DNA of 64,000 bases. It comes from Dugong dugon (lineage: Eukaryota > Chordata > Mammalia > Sirenia > Dugongidae). Below the pieces are notes generated by a model, which ran no database searches, was not told the origin of the DNA, and saw only the letters and a list, made by a program, of their open reading frames with translations. How positions within the stretch are numbered: position 1 is the first letter of the stretch; each line of letters opens with the position of its first letter. Where the stretch lies: positions 10,723,628 through 10,787,627 of the forward strand of contig CM057481.1 in assembly GCA_030035585.1 (NCBI GenBank), written 5' to 3'. Shown here piece after piece: positions 53,539 to 63,436 of the stretch. Made by a program: the position numbers and the translations under genes.

Positions 53539-53696
53539 GGAGCCCTGGTGGCGCAATGGTTAAGAGCTGGGCTGCTCACCAAAAGATCAGCAGTTCAAAT
53601 CCACCAGCTGCTCCTTGGAAACCCTATGGGGCAGTTCTTTTCTGTCCTATACGGTTGTTATGAGTTCAGACTGACTAAATGGTGCATAACAACAAC
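53539..53696 (+). mobile_element. AfroSINE, short form with internal deletion
   Basis: 'ggagccctggtggcgcaatg' to 'actgactaaatggtgcataac'. 'ccaccagctgctcc' joins directly to 'ttggaaaccctatgg', the same deletion as at 9998 and 22115. Perfect 13-bp duplications ATAGTGCTAGAAA lie at 53526-53538 and 53697-53709. Confidence 0.95.
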
Positions 53697-53729
53697 ATAG
53701 TGCTAGAAAACGAGCTCCCTGGGTTGGAA

Positions 53730-53957
53730 CCAAAAAAAAAAAAAAACCCCAAACCCATTGCTGTTGAGTTGATTCTGACTCATAGTGACCCTATGTAGGG
53801 ACCCTATAGGACAGAGTAGAACTGCCCCATAGTTTCCAAGGCTGTAAATCTTTACAGAAGCAGATTGCCGTGTCTTTCTCCTGTGGAGTGGCTGGTGGGT
53901 TCGAACCACTGACCTTTTTGGTTAGCAGCCAAGTACGTTAACCACTGTACCACCAGG
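53730..53957 (-). mobile_element. AfroSINE, full length
   Basis: An A run and 'aaacccattgctgttgagtt' begin the tail, and 'gtaccaccagg' leads into the head end. Duplications gctccctgggttggaa (53714-53729) and gctccctaggttggaa (53958-53973) match at 15 of 16. Confidence 0.95.
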
Positions 53958-54113
53958 GCTCCCTAGGTTGGAAGGCACTCAAAATATACCGTGGCTGCAG
54001 CAATGGACTGGAACATGCCAAAGATTGTGAAGATGGCACGTGACCGGGCAATGTTTTGTTCTGTTGTACGTGGGGTTGCCATGAGTTAGAGTCGATTCAA
54101 CGGCAACTAACAA

Positions 54114-55841
54114 CCATGTGCTCTGGTTTTACAATATGTGTATGTTCTTTCCTCTTCCACATGTGATCTGTGAGCTTGGAGATCACCCAGGCTGGTTAGA
54201 GTTTTGTGTAAAGGAGGAGCCAGCAGACTGAGAACACAGGAGGTCTCCAAGGAGTCTTTAGGGCATGGCCTTTGTGCCAACCACATTAACTCCGCAGAGG
54301 CCTGTTATAGCTCATTGCCAGCTCTCGGAGGGCGAGGTCTGTGGCATTTAGATAGGCCAGTTCTTACTGTAGTCGACAATAAACACTTACTGAAGTGAAG
54401 CAGAATTAGCTGGCTTAAGAAACTTGATTTCTTCCTTCTGTGGTAATAACACACAGGGGCATGTTGAAATAAGGACTGAGAAATTAACCTCTCCCTCCCC
54501 ACCGCCACCCCTGGCCTTGCTGACATTGCTTTGGTCACCAGCAGGGGTTTTCACAGTGTTCAGGACTGTTCCTGGTTCCAGGAGGCAGATACCATACTGC
54601 TTTGGTGTTTGCTCTGAGGCTGAAAAAGTGTGGCTGGAAAATGTAGCTTAGCTTTTAAAAGGGCATGATTTTTTTCCCGTTCACATCTGGTAATTATAGA
54701 CCCAGCGTGTCTTTCTCTTGTAGATTGGGTAATTGTACGTGGGGGCTTTGGGGGTAAGTGGGTGTGGCTTTGGGGATAAGTGGGCATGTGCCCTTATGCG
54801 TACCCAAAGGGTCGACTTACTCAAATGACACCCTCTCCATGTTGGAGACTTAGGTGTTGGTGAGATGAACAGAGGGTAATTTGCCACTAGATCAGGCCCT
54901 AATTTCATTGTCAGGACTTCGACGTGTGTACACCAGGCCTACTCTATTTGTGTCGTTTAAAACTCCAGAACAAACTGTTCTGTAAATATCACTTAAAAAA
55001 TCATGCATCACTACCACCTTCTTCTAAAATAAACTTTAAAAGATTTACTTTACAGTTATTTCCTTCTGTTAATTTTTTTTTTTGAGTCCCAGATTTTCTG
55101 AGGGTTTAAATCAAGTAGTAGTTTGTCACTCAGTTCTTTCTTCTCTCTCTCTCTTCATTTCATCTTGGTGGTAACTGGAAAAAGTGACAGCAGAAAGAAT
55201 TCGGCTTACTTTGGGGTTTGCTGTTGCGCCTCCCGGTTCTGTAGGTAACTGTAAAGAAAGTAGTTTCAATCATGAAATCTTCGTTCAATTGAATATATTG
55301 AATGCATTTGGGCTGGCATAGGATGGAGTAGCAAGCAGGGAATACAGGCAGGACCTGCCAAGTTTCATTTAACCTGCAGAGAGTGTTAAAGAAAATTGTG
55401 CCAATGTTTAAAAACCTGGAGATGTCACATAAAAATCTTGGTTTCTAGCCTCCTTGAAAAATCGAAGTTCTGGCATCCAGACAGGGCGTGGGCTCTGCGG
55501 TCACCACTGCCCCCTACTCCCCATTTCTCTCTCTGACTCTGAGGCTTAATGTAGTTACAACACTGAGGTCTCAACATGGTGGTGTTGGAATCCCAGAATT
55601 CTTGTGCCTCACCAGTTTTTCTGTGTGTTTCCTGCCTTTCCCAGATGGATATTTTAGTTTGCAGCTTTGGCATGAAGTGAGATGCCCGAGAGCCCTGGAC
55701 TGTAGACTTGGCTCTGCCGCCTTCTGAGGCTCACTGTCTTTGGTAGACCGTCCTTGGGCTTTCACGATGGACAGTGAAGAGGAAAGGAAATGGGGGGAAG
55801 ACAAAGGAGACGGGAGGAGAAGCTAAGGGTAGATGAATTTT
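54114..55841. other. unassigned non-coding sequence
   Basis: 1.7 kb with no repeat or gene I can name. A two-copy ~26-bp G-rich tandem lies at 54734-54786 (ggggctttgggggtaagtgg, gtggctttggggataagtgg). Confidence 0.4.
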
Positions 55842-56087
55842 TTGAGGGAGGAGGGTTTTGAGGAGCTGTGTCTGGGGACGGCTGGAGTATTTGAGGGAGG
55901 AGGGTTTTGAGGAGCTGTGTCTGGGGACGGCTGGAGTATTTGAGGGAGGAAGGTTTTGAGGAGGTGTGTCTGGGGACGGCTGGAGTATTTGAGGGAGGAG
56001 GGTTTTGAGGAGCTGTGTCTGGGGACGGCTGGAGTATATGAGGGAGGAGGACTTTTGAGGAGTTATGCTGGGGATGGCTGGAGCATT
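55842..56087. repeat. 49-bp minisatellite, five copies
   Basis: Units start at 55842, 55891, 55940, 55989 and 56038, each close to 'ttgagggaggagggttttga', 'ggagctgtgtctggggacgg', 'ctggagtat'. The first four differ at only a few positions; the fifth is degenerate. G-rich on the + strand. Confidence 0.95.
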
Positions 56088-56360
56088 AGAGAGCAGAGGG
56101 TGGAATCTGAAGGACTATAGTTCAGGATTATATGTCTCCATAGTGTTCAGGAAACACAAATAAGGATTTGACTTATTTCGAAATTGCTGGACTGTGTTTG
56201 TGGCAGACAGGGTCAAGTCAGTAGCAGAAGCTCACCAATTATTTCAAGAGAGGATTTTGTGTGAGGAATTGTTTACTAGTTTTGAAGAGCTGAAAAGGCA
56301 ACAAGAAAACTCTAAGGTATCATGGCAATAGCAAGTGTAGGAGGCATTTACCTCTCTTAG
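56088..56360. other. unassigned non-coding sequence
   Basis: Nothing recognised. Confidence 0.4.
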
Positions 56361-56571
56361 GGAGTCACTGGGTGGCGCAAATGGTTAAGCACTTGACTAC
56401 TAGTCAAAGGTTGGCAGTTGGAACCCACCCAGAGGTGCTTTGGAAAACAGGCCTGGCGATCTGCTTCTGAAAGATCACAGCCATTGAAGACCCTATGGAG
56501 TGCAGTTCTACTCTGACACACATGGGGTCACCATGAGTCAGAATCAAAGCAACTAACAACAACAACAACAA
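56361..56571 (+). mobile_element. AfroSINE, second subfamily, full length
   Basis: It starts 'ggagtcactgggtggcgcaa', has 'caggcctggcgatctgcttc', and ends in an (aac)n tail at 56551-56571. Confidence 0.94.
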
Positions 56572-56694
56572 GCTTTGTGTATGATGGTCTTCTAGATACC
56601 AGGCTTTGGTCATCCTAAAGATACTTTAGACATAGCACATCTTTGGAGGGCACTACTGAGAATCACTCATATCTACTTCTGCTCTACTTCTAGG

Positions 56695-57050
56695 CTATTT
56701 CTGTACTACTTCCAGGAGGATTGCAACTTCCCTGCCCCCTTTAAAGTTACACACGACCATATGTCTTAACTCTGGCCAGTGGATTATGAGTGTAAGTGAT
56801 GTGTGCCATTCTTGGATCAGAGTATTTAATTGTGAGGGTGTGAATCTTCAGCACTTCCTTCTCCTGCTTTTACACCCAGCAGTGTTCCAGATGGTAGAGC
56901 CTCAATTACCCTGGGCTCCAGAGATAGGCTTGATTAACCACAGTAGACAAGCAGCATGTGTGAGAATTTAGTCTTTGTTGTTTAGGTCACTGAAATTTGG
57001 GGACTGTTTGTTACTGCAGTGCATCCTAACCTGGCCTTACTGATACAGTG
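56695..57050 (+). mobile_element. old ERVL/MaLR-like LTR, family not named
   Basis: 'aagtgatgtgtgccattctt', 'cagcagtgttccagatggta', 'gtttaggtcactgaaatttg' and 'ggggactgtttgttactgca' end at 'ctgataca'. These motifs are of an old LTR. Boundaries approximate. Confidence 0.55.
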
Positions 57051-57260
57051 TCCAACCAGAACTTACTATCGCCACCCCCCCACCCCCGCCAAGTCTGCCA
57101 CTTCTTTGTTCCTTAGGTCATAGGATGTCACTACTGTAAATTTACTTGCCAGAAGCCTGGGAGTTATCTTTTTCTTTTCTCTCTCTTTTTTACTCCCCAT
57201 ACCTCTGTATATGTTTGCAATATGATGGTGAGATTATTGGTGTGGTGGAGAGATCCTAAA

Positions 57261-57469
57261 GTTGTTGTTGTTACTCGCTGTTGAGTCAGTTCTGACTCAT
57301 GGTGACCCCATGTGTGCAGAGTAGAACTGCTGCGTAGGGCTTTCAAAGACGTGACCTTTCAGAAACAGATCACCAGGCTAGTATTCTGATGCATCGCTGG
57401 GTGAGTTCAAACTGCCAACCTTTTGGCAGGTAGTTAATGTTTAACCATTTGTATCACCCTGAGACTCCT
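57261..57469 (-). mobile_element. AfroSINE, second subfamily
   Basis: 'gttgttgttgttactcgctg', 'ctcatggtgaccccatgtgt' and 'aaactgccaaccttttggca' end at 'accctgagactcct'. Confidence 0.92.
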
Positions 57470-57474
57470 GTTCC

Positions 57475-58060
57475 AAGGGTGACCCTCATGAGTCCCACCC
57501 CCTGGTATTCGTGTCTTGATTAATTTCTTCCCATTGAGTGTGGGCAGGACCTGTAACTTACTTCTAGCAAATCAAATATGGCAGAGGCGAAGGGATTTTG
57601 CAGATATAATTAAGGTTGACACTGATTTAATCAAAAGGGAAAATATCTTGTGTAGTTCTGACTTTATCAGGTGAAAGCCTTTAAAAGAGGGTGGGGGCTT
57701 TCTTGGGGTGAGAGACCTAAAAGAAGCACATGGCCACGTTGTGAACTGCCTGTGGAGAGGCCAACACGGCAGGGGACCATGGGTGGCTGGTAGAAGCCAA
57801 GAACCTCAGTCATACAGCCATAAGGAGATTAATTTGGCCAACAACCAGAAGGAGTTTGGAAGTGGATTCTTCCCCAGTAGAGACACTGATGGGAACCGAG
57901 CCATGAGACACCTTGCTTGCAGCCTTGTTAGACCTTGAGCAGAACACCGAGCTAAGCCATGCATGCCCAGAGTCCTGACAACAGAAACTCCGAGAGAGTG
58001 TATGTGTGCTGTTTTAAGGTCCTGAGTTCGTGGTGATATTGTTATGCAGCAGTAGAAAAC
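57475..58060 (+). mobile_element. ERVL/MaLR-like solo LTR (same family as 48930-49495)
   Basis: 'caccccctggtattcgtgtc', 'gtggagaggccaacacggca', 'cctgacaacagaaactccga' and 'ttatgcagcagtagaaaaca' follow the same consensus. It abuts the preceding AfroSINE. Confidence 0.65.
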
Positions 58061-59595
58061 AATGCAGTTGGCAATTTCATTTCCATTTTTCTCAAAATTA
58101 AAATTTTTATTTCAGAATCATAATAGTGAAAACTGTAGTCGAAGGTGTAGAGAATTAATGTTAGTCTGGGGCACGTGTCCTGGGGACCTCACTCACTCAT
58201 AAAGGACCCTGTGGGGTGGGGGTCACACAGAGTTGTGTTTTCCCAAGATGCAATCTGAGTAATGTCGAGATTTCCTGGTCCCTTTATCGTCTATTTTGTG
58301 CTCCCCAGACTTTTGAGAAGTGGTCTTTTTTGTTCGTTTGTTTAGTTTTCTTGCTGTGTTTTGTTTTGGCCAGGAAGTGAAAATAATGAATGAGCATTGC
58401 TTCATGTTTTCCAGTTTTGTACTTAAAGGTTGGAGTGTGGGTGGGAAGGTAGAAGAAGACCCATCTCCAAACACACGTTCTCTTCCTTGTTTATGTAAAA
58501 TTGTTTTGTGAAGGCTTCTTGGGGGCCAGAGAACAAGTGCACAAAGGCAAGTGATGTGGCAAAAAACCCCACCAAAACGCATATACATATACGTATACAC
58601 ACAACAAACGCGTGCAAGTCAATGAGAAAGGTATAATGTAGTGCCATCATTTTAAAATAGTATCTTCCACATGATACCTGTCTTACTCCTGACTTGATCT
58701 ATCTGTCTTAGCTGGAAGCAGCTGCCACTTGAATGTAAGCGATACCAGAGCTTTGTGGGCAGCATCTCGCCACGCCTGGTCTTCTATCTGTCTTCTGCTC
58801 CATCAGAGGCAGTAGAGGGTAGTGGGGAGGATCTGTGGGCCTGGGCTGAATCTGCTACCACACACCACGTTCCTGGAGGGATGAGGGATCCAGGAAACCA
58901 GAGCAGCATGGTTAGGACGGAAAGGCTAAATCATTGGTCCTGGGAAAGCTCCTTGGGTGGTGGTGGCCTCCATGGGTAGGGGTGGGGTATCCCCAAAATA
59001 ACAAATAGACTGGGACTTTGAGATGTGCTAGGTGACTTTCTTTGCCCCTTGGTCTGGGAGACCCAGCAGGCAGGGTGTGAAGTGATGCAGGCGGCCAGCT
59101 TCCCAGAGGCCACTTAGGGCCTCATGTACCAGATGCACCTTCCACACACCATGGCATATGCATACAGATTACACACCAGTGTTTGTTCAGCTATCCCATA
59201 ATATTTTCAAGGGAGTGGGATATGGGCAGAAGTTTCAGTTCTGCTTTGAGGCCTTTTCTGGGGCTCTTACACATAAGCTCACTGCAGAGCCTTCCAGCTG
59301 AGCCCTGAGTTCCCAGCTGGGTTTCTGGACAATTTAACTTACTGTTACCATTGTTCCCTCCTACCCACATATAGCCTTTCTCTTTGTATAAAACGTTTCA
59401 CTGTTTCTGAACTGCATAGACAACCTTGCTTCACCTCTGCAGTCCCCCACCCCATTTTCTCTTTTACCATAAGGATGACTGTATTCATAAACTGACCAGT
59501 CTCCCTGCCTAAGTTGTTCCAGGAACCAACCGCAGCACACACTTTACCTTCCTAGCCCCGGCAGCCTCTCTGGGTGATGTTTAACCATATGCTTG
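58061..59595. other. unassigned non-coding sequence
   Basis: 1.5 kb with no named repeat. The antisense 125-codon frame at 58223-58600 shows no domain. A short alternating purine/pyrimidine tract lies at 58580-58606. Confidence 0.4.
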
Positions 59596-59599
59596 TCTT

Positions 59600-59700
59600 T
59601 CCTCTAGACTGTAAGCTGCGTGAGGGTAGCTGTCTTTTTTATGCTGTGTCTGGCATAGAGCCAGATGTTCAGAAAAAGCTGTTGATTGATAATTACACAA
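59600..59700 (+). mobile_element. LINE L2 3' end fragment
   Basis: 'agactgtaagctgcgtgagg' and 'gtctggcatagagccagatg' follow the sense L2 3' end. Confidence 0.6.
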
Positions 59701-59934
59701 AACAGACTAAAGGCAAGCCTGTATTGGACTTCATCTTTTTCACAGAGTATAAACCAGATCCTCAAGGCATGGCTTGATGTTACAAGTTGCCTTGATAAGA
59801 AAGAATCTGGACCTGGTCCATTTGCTTTTTATCGTCACATTCAATGAGGGTTTGGTGTCCATCTCTCCACTTCCTGTGTAACCGGGACTGTGCCTGGAAT
59901 TGGGAAAACCTGTCCCTATCCTTGAGACAATGGA

Positions 59935-60078
59935 GCCCTGGTGGCGCCATGGAGATGCTCAGCTGCTAGCTGAAAAGGTCGGCAGGCTGAACCCAACCGA
60001 CTGCTCTGCGGAAGAAAGATGTGGCAGTCTGCTTCTGTAAAGATATACAGCCTTGGAAAGCCTATAGGGCAGTTCCTG
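59935..60078 (+). mobile_element. AfroSINE lacking its 3' tail
   Basis: 'ggagccctggtggcgccatg', 'gctcagctgctagctgaaaa', 'gaaagatgtggcagtctgct' and 'gaaagcctatagggcagttc', then it stops. The missing tail means deletion after insertion rather than 5' truncation. Confidence 0.88.
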
Positions 60079-60094
60079 GAGACACCCAGCTGTC

Positions 60095-60170
60095 GAGTAG
60101 AAGAAACAGTGTAATGACCTTTGGCACATAGTAGGCACTCAGTCGTCATTGCCGAGTGAATGACCCACTG
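60095..60170 (+). mobile_element. MIR or L2 tail
   Basis: 'tttggcacatagtaggcact' followed by 'gagtgaatgaccc' is the shared old-SINE/L2 terminal motif. Confidence 0.5.
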
Positions 60171-61274
60171 TCACCAGGGCACAATGGAATCAGCTGATGT
60201 TCCATTAGTGGACACGCTCCAGTTCAGAGCTCCTATTTTCTTGGGGTTAATGGTGGGATGAGGTGCTTTCTAACAGAAAAAAAGCAAGCAATTTTAAGTC
60301 AATTTTATAGCAAATATATCGTATCTTGGTGACAAGGTCCATCTTCTATTAGAGGGTGGTGTTTCTTCCTTGCCACTTCTTGAGATTTTTGGGCTGGGTG
60401 AGGGGCGGGGAGCAGCTCCTGGCTCTTCTGCGCTCTTTGTCCTAAGCATGGGCAGTTAGTGGAGGCAGACATCAGGGCATTCGGCTACAGTCTTCGTGAG
60501 CTTCGTGCTCACAGACCATGTGAAGGCGTGTTGCTGTCAGGCTCCCTCAGGTGCTGAAGGGAGAGGGCAGAGAAGAAGGAGAAGGAGGAGGGAGGGACCC
60601 TTGCCAGGGCACGGGGGGCCTGGTTTCACTCCAGGGCTGAAAGGCTCAATGGCCAGGCTTAACCTAGACATTAGATATTCTGAGAGTCCTCTGGCCCTTT
60701 TCTTAGATTTGTTTTCTTTGCCTTTTTCTTCTTGCCGCTTTATCCAGAAGTTACGAGCAATGAAATTGTGTTTATTTTATAAATGTAAAAGGGTATTTTG
60801 TTTAACATGCTATTTGAAATACCCATCTGTCTCTCTGTCTGTTTACTCTGATAAGTCCTAGTAACACAGGAGTAGCAGGGTTAGGAGCCAGGGATCATGC
60901 AGTGTATTTTCTAGGAAAAAGGAATTTAAATTTCAGCTGAAAGGTTTATCGAAATAAGTAATCCTTTCTTTGTTGTTACAGAGTTCTTCTGCCTGGCGTT
61001 ATATCATGACTTCCAAATGCAAACAGTAGAATTTGTGAAGTTAACTAGGACAAGATTTTGTGAGGGAAGGAAATTTATGATTTAAAAATAACAACAAAAA
61101 ACTTTACAATAAGGAGCAATAATTTAGTTTCGACGATTGTTTTGTGGCCTAGTGTTTGCCGGTTTGTTTATTCAGTGAACATGTCTGGTGCACTTACTTT
61201 AAGCTGACAGTTTTGTCCTTCTGTGAGCTTACTGTCTTTTGGGGGAGGAAGTCAAGTTAACCAAAAATTCAAAT
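60171..61274. other. unassigned non-coding sequence
   Basis: A GA-rich patch lies at 60560-60600 (agaagaaggagaaggaggag). The 121-codon forward frame at 60496-60861 has no recognisable domain. No named repeat. Confidence 0.4.
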
Positions 61275-61740
61275 TCTATCATTTGACAATTATTTATTGA
61301 GTGTGTAGATTGTTGCAGGCACCGGGGACACAGTGATTAGCAGGACTAAGCCCCTGCCCCCATGGAGGCTACATTCTCTTGGGGAAATGCTTGCCGTTTA
61401 GGTTCTAGCACAGTCTGGGACATGTGTGCGCACGTCTGGGTGTGTGTGTGCGTGTGTACGTGTGTGCGTGCGCAATCTGGAAGGCTGCCCGGAGGAGGTG
61501 GCCCCTGGAGAAAAAGAGTGAATCCACTTGAGGGTTCCAGGGACAAGAAGCATGTAGCCTGAAAGTGAGAGTGCTTGGTGGGGTTGGATAAGTCCATAAA
61601 GGTGGTGAAGTTTGGAAGGAAGGGGTGTGGTCAGCCCAGCGGCTTGAATGGGGTCAGAGGGAAGCCAGATAGAGGCAGGCTGAGGGGCTTGAACTTCACC
61701 GGCGAGCTCATTTTTCCTTAGTGAGCCCGAAGAGAGCCCT
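61275..61740 (-). mobile_element. LINE L2 3' region with internal TG microsatellite
   Basis: 'aattatttattgagtgtgta', 'ccatggaggctacattctct' and 'gaggggcttgaacttcaccg' are antisense L2. A TG/CG-rich microsatellite is at 61436-61474. Confidence 0.68.
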
Positions 61741-61826
61741 TGCTGAAAGATCATGTCCTCATCCCATGGATAGTAATTGATCAGGTTCTTAATGGCTTCT
61801 TCTGTCTACTCTATGCTACTCAATTT

Positions 61827-62030
61827 TTTTTTCTAAATTTTATTTATTTTGTTGTTGTTGTTGAGAATACACACCGCAAAATACACACTAATTCAACAGT
61901 TTCTACATGTACCATTTAGTGATACTGATTACGTTCTTTGAGTTGTGCAACCATTCTCACCCCCCTTTCTGAGTTGTTCCTCCCACATTAACATCAACTC
62001 ACTGCCCCCCTAAGGTTCCCTGATCTTTCC
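61827..62030 (-). mobile_element. L1 3' end (family B)
   Basis: A T run, then 'gttgttgttgttgagaatac', 'attcaacagtttctacatgt' and 'tgagttgttcctcccacatt', closely similar to 6031-6384 and 36945-37130. Confidence 0.88.
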
Positions 62031-62205
62031 AGCAAGCTGTTCGATTTTATATTCCATTTTATTCCTCTTTCTTCAATTAAGGATTGTTCGAACAGAGGGG
62101 AGGCCTAGACTGCATGGGCTAGTCATTGCTCCCTCCTCGGCAGCGCATCAACACCTGACAGACTTCACAGGTGCCTGGTGACGTTTCTCTTTATTACAGT
62201 GATGT

Positions 62206-62392
62206 ACAAGGTTAAGCCCTCAGCTGCTAGCTGAAAGGTTGAAGATTCAAGTCCACCTGAGGCCACCTTGAAAGAAAGGCCTGGCAATCTACTTCCGAAT
62301 AAATCAGCCATTAAAAACCCTATGGAGCACATTTCCAACGCGTGTGGTGTCTCCGTGAGTCGGAGTCAACTCGACGGCAACTGGTAACTGGT
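62206..62392 (+). mobile_element. AfroSINE, second subfamily, 5' truncated
   Basis: 'gttaagccctcagctgctag', 'aaaggcctggcaatctactt' and 'gtcggagtcaactcgacggc' with the tail intact. Confidence 0.9.
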
Positions 62393-62404
62393 GTTAAAGT
62401 TGGG

Positions 62405-62452
62405 TGTTAACTGAAAGTTTGGCAGTTCAAACCCACCAGCCGCTCCACTGTG
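62405..62452 (+). repeat. AfroSINE head fragment
   Basis: 'ttaactgaaagtttggcagt' and 'acccaccagccgctccac' are the AfroSINE head only, close behind the preceding copy. Confidence 0.7.
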
Positions 62453-62486
62453 TAGGGTCTGTTTTATCTCCTGTCCATCATGTGGT

Positions 62487-62686
62487 TGCTGTTGGGTGTG
62501 TCAAGTTGATTCTCACTCATAGTGACACCATATGACAGAGTTGAACGGCCCCACAGGGTTTTCTAGGCCATAGTCTTTATGGGAGCAGATCAACAGGTCT
62601 TTCTCCCGCAGAGCCACGGGGTGGGTTCGAACTGCCAACCTTTCGGTTAGCAGCTGAGCGCTTAACTGTCGCGCCACCAGGGCTCC
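62487..62686 (-). mobile_element. AfroSINE, full length
   Basis: 'gtgtcaagttgattctcact', 'ggagcagatcaacaggtctt' and 'tgtcgcgccaccagggctcc'. The repeat ccatcatg near both ends (62475-62482 and 62691-62698) suggests the target duplication. Confidence 0.93.
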
Positions 62687-62698
62687 TCACCCATCATG

Positions 62699-63198
62699 GC
62701 GCCTGGTGGTCAGTGCGTGTGGAGTGCTACATAGGGGCACAGTCTCGGATTTTCCATGGGTCCTTTACAATTCTGTGAAGTCAGTTTTTAAGCAGAAGTT
62801 GACAAGTGCTTAGCATGGTAGCTGGCATATGGCAAATGAATGTTTGTTTCCTACTTATTTTAATCAAAAGCTACATCACTAGGGATATTTATAATTATGG
62901 TTTCCAACACTGAAACCTGGTCACGCCATCCCCCTATTTAAGGTCTTGCTGTTTTCACGCTGCTTTTTGAATTAAGAGAAATGATACGTGTTTGTTAGTC
63001 ATGGTTGTGATTACAGTATTTTACTATGCTAAGTTACTTTCAGTTCTGGGATGTTAATAAGTAATATCTTTGGTTAAAAAACCAGGGTAGGGGAGGGCAT
63101 ACAGCATTTTTAAAATGGTCTGGGATGTGAGAGCTAAAATTCCTGCCAGGTTATCCAGAACTCAAACTGCTTGGGAAGAGCTCTGTGTCTCTGAGAAG
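62699..63198. other. unassigned; possible MIR tail
   Basis: 'agtgcttagcatggtagctg' at about 62803-62822 may be a MIR tail. Otherwise nothing recognised. Confidence 0.4.
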
Positions 63199-63210
63199 TT
63201 TGCAGAATAC

Positions 63211-63424
63211 CAAACCAAAAACCAAACCCACTGCCGTCGAGTCGATTACAACTCATAGCGATCCTGTAGGACAGAGAAGAACTGCCCCATAGGGTTTCCA
63301 AGGCTGTAAGTCTTTACGGAAGCTGACTGCCACACCTTTCTCCCTTGGAGCGACTGGTGAGTTCGAACTGCCAACCTTTTCCTTAGCAACCGAGTGCTTT
63401 GACCACTGCCCCACCAGGGCTCCT
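63211..63424 (-). mobile_element. AfroSINE, full length
   Basis: 'caaacccactgccgtcgagt', 'ggacagagaagaactgcccc' and 'gccccaccagggctcc'. Perfect 12-bp duplications TTTGCAGAATAC lie at 63199-63210 and 63425-63436. Confidence 0.95.
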
Positions 63425-63436
63425 TTTGCAGAATAC

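Larger units (their letters stand above)
53432..54113 (+). mobile_element. RTE 3' tail hosting two AfroSINEs
   Basis: The pieces 53432-53538 ('gaagaaaggcctggcaatct', 'ggatcacaacagaatattct'), 53710-53729 and 53974-54113 ('ggcactcaaaatataccgtg', 'ttttgttctgttgtacgtgg') join into one RTE 3' end. The two AfroSINEs are separate later insertions. Confidence 0.85.

Noticed and set aside
55842-56087. CRISPR array
   Set aside because: Units are head-to-tail with no unique spacers, and the genome is mammalian. It is a minisatellite.
58223-58600. 125-codon reverse ORF as a gene
   Set aside because: No recognisable domain; compositionally ordinary non-coding sequence.
60496-60861. 121-codon forward ORF as a small gene
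   Set aside because: It includes a low-complexity RRRRR-like stretch from a GA-rich patch and has no domain, splice context or conserved motif that I can see.
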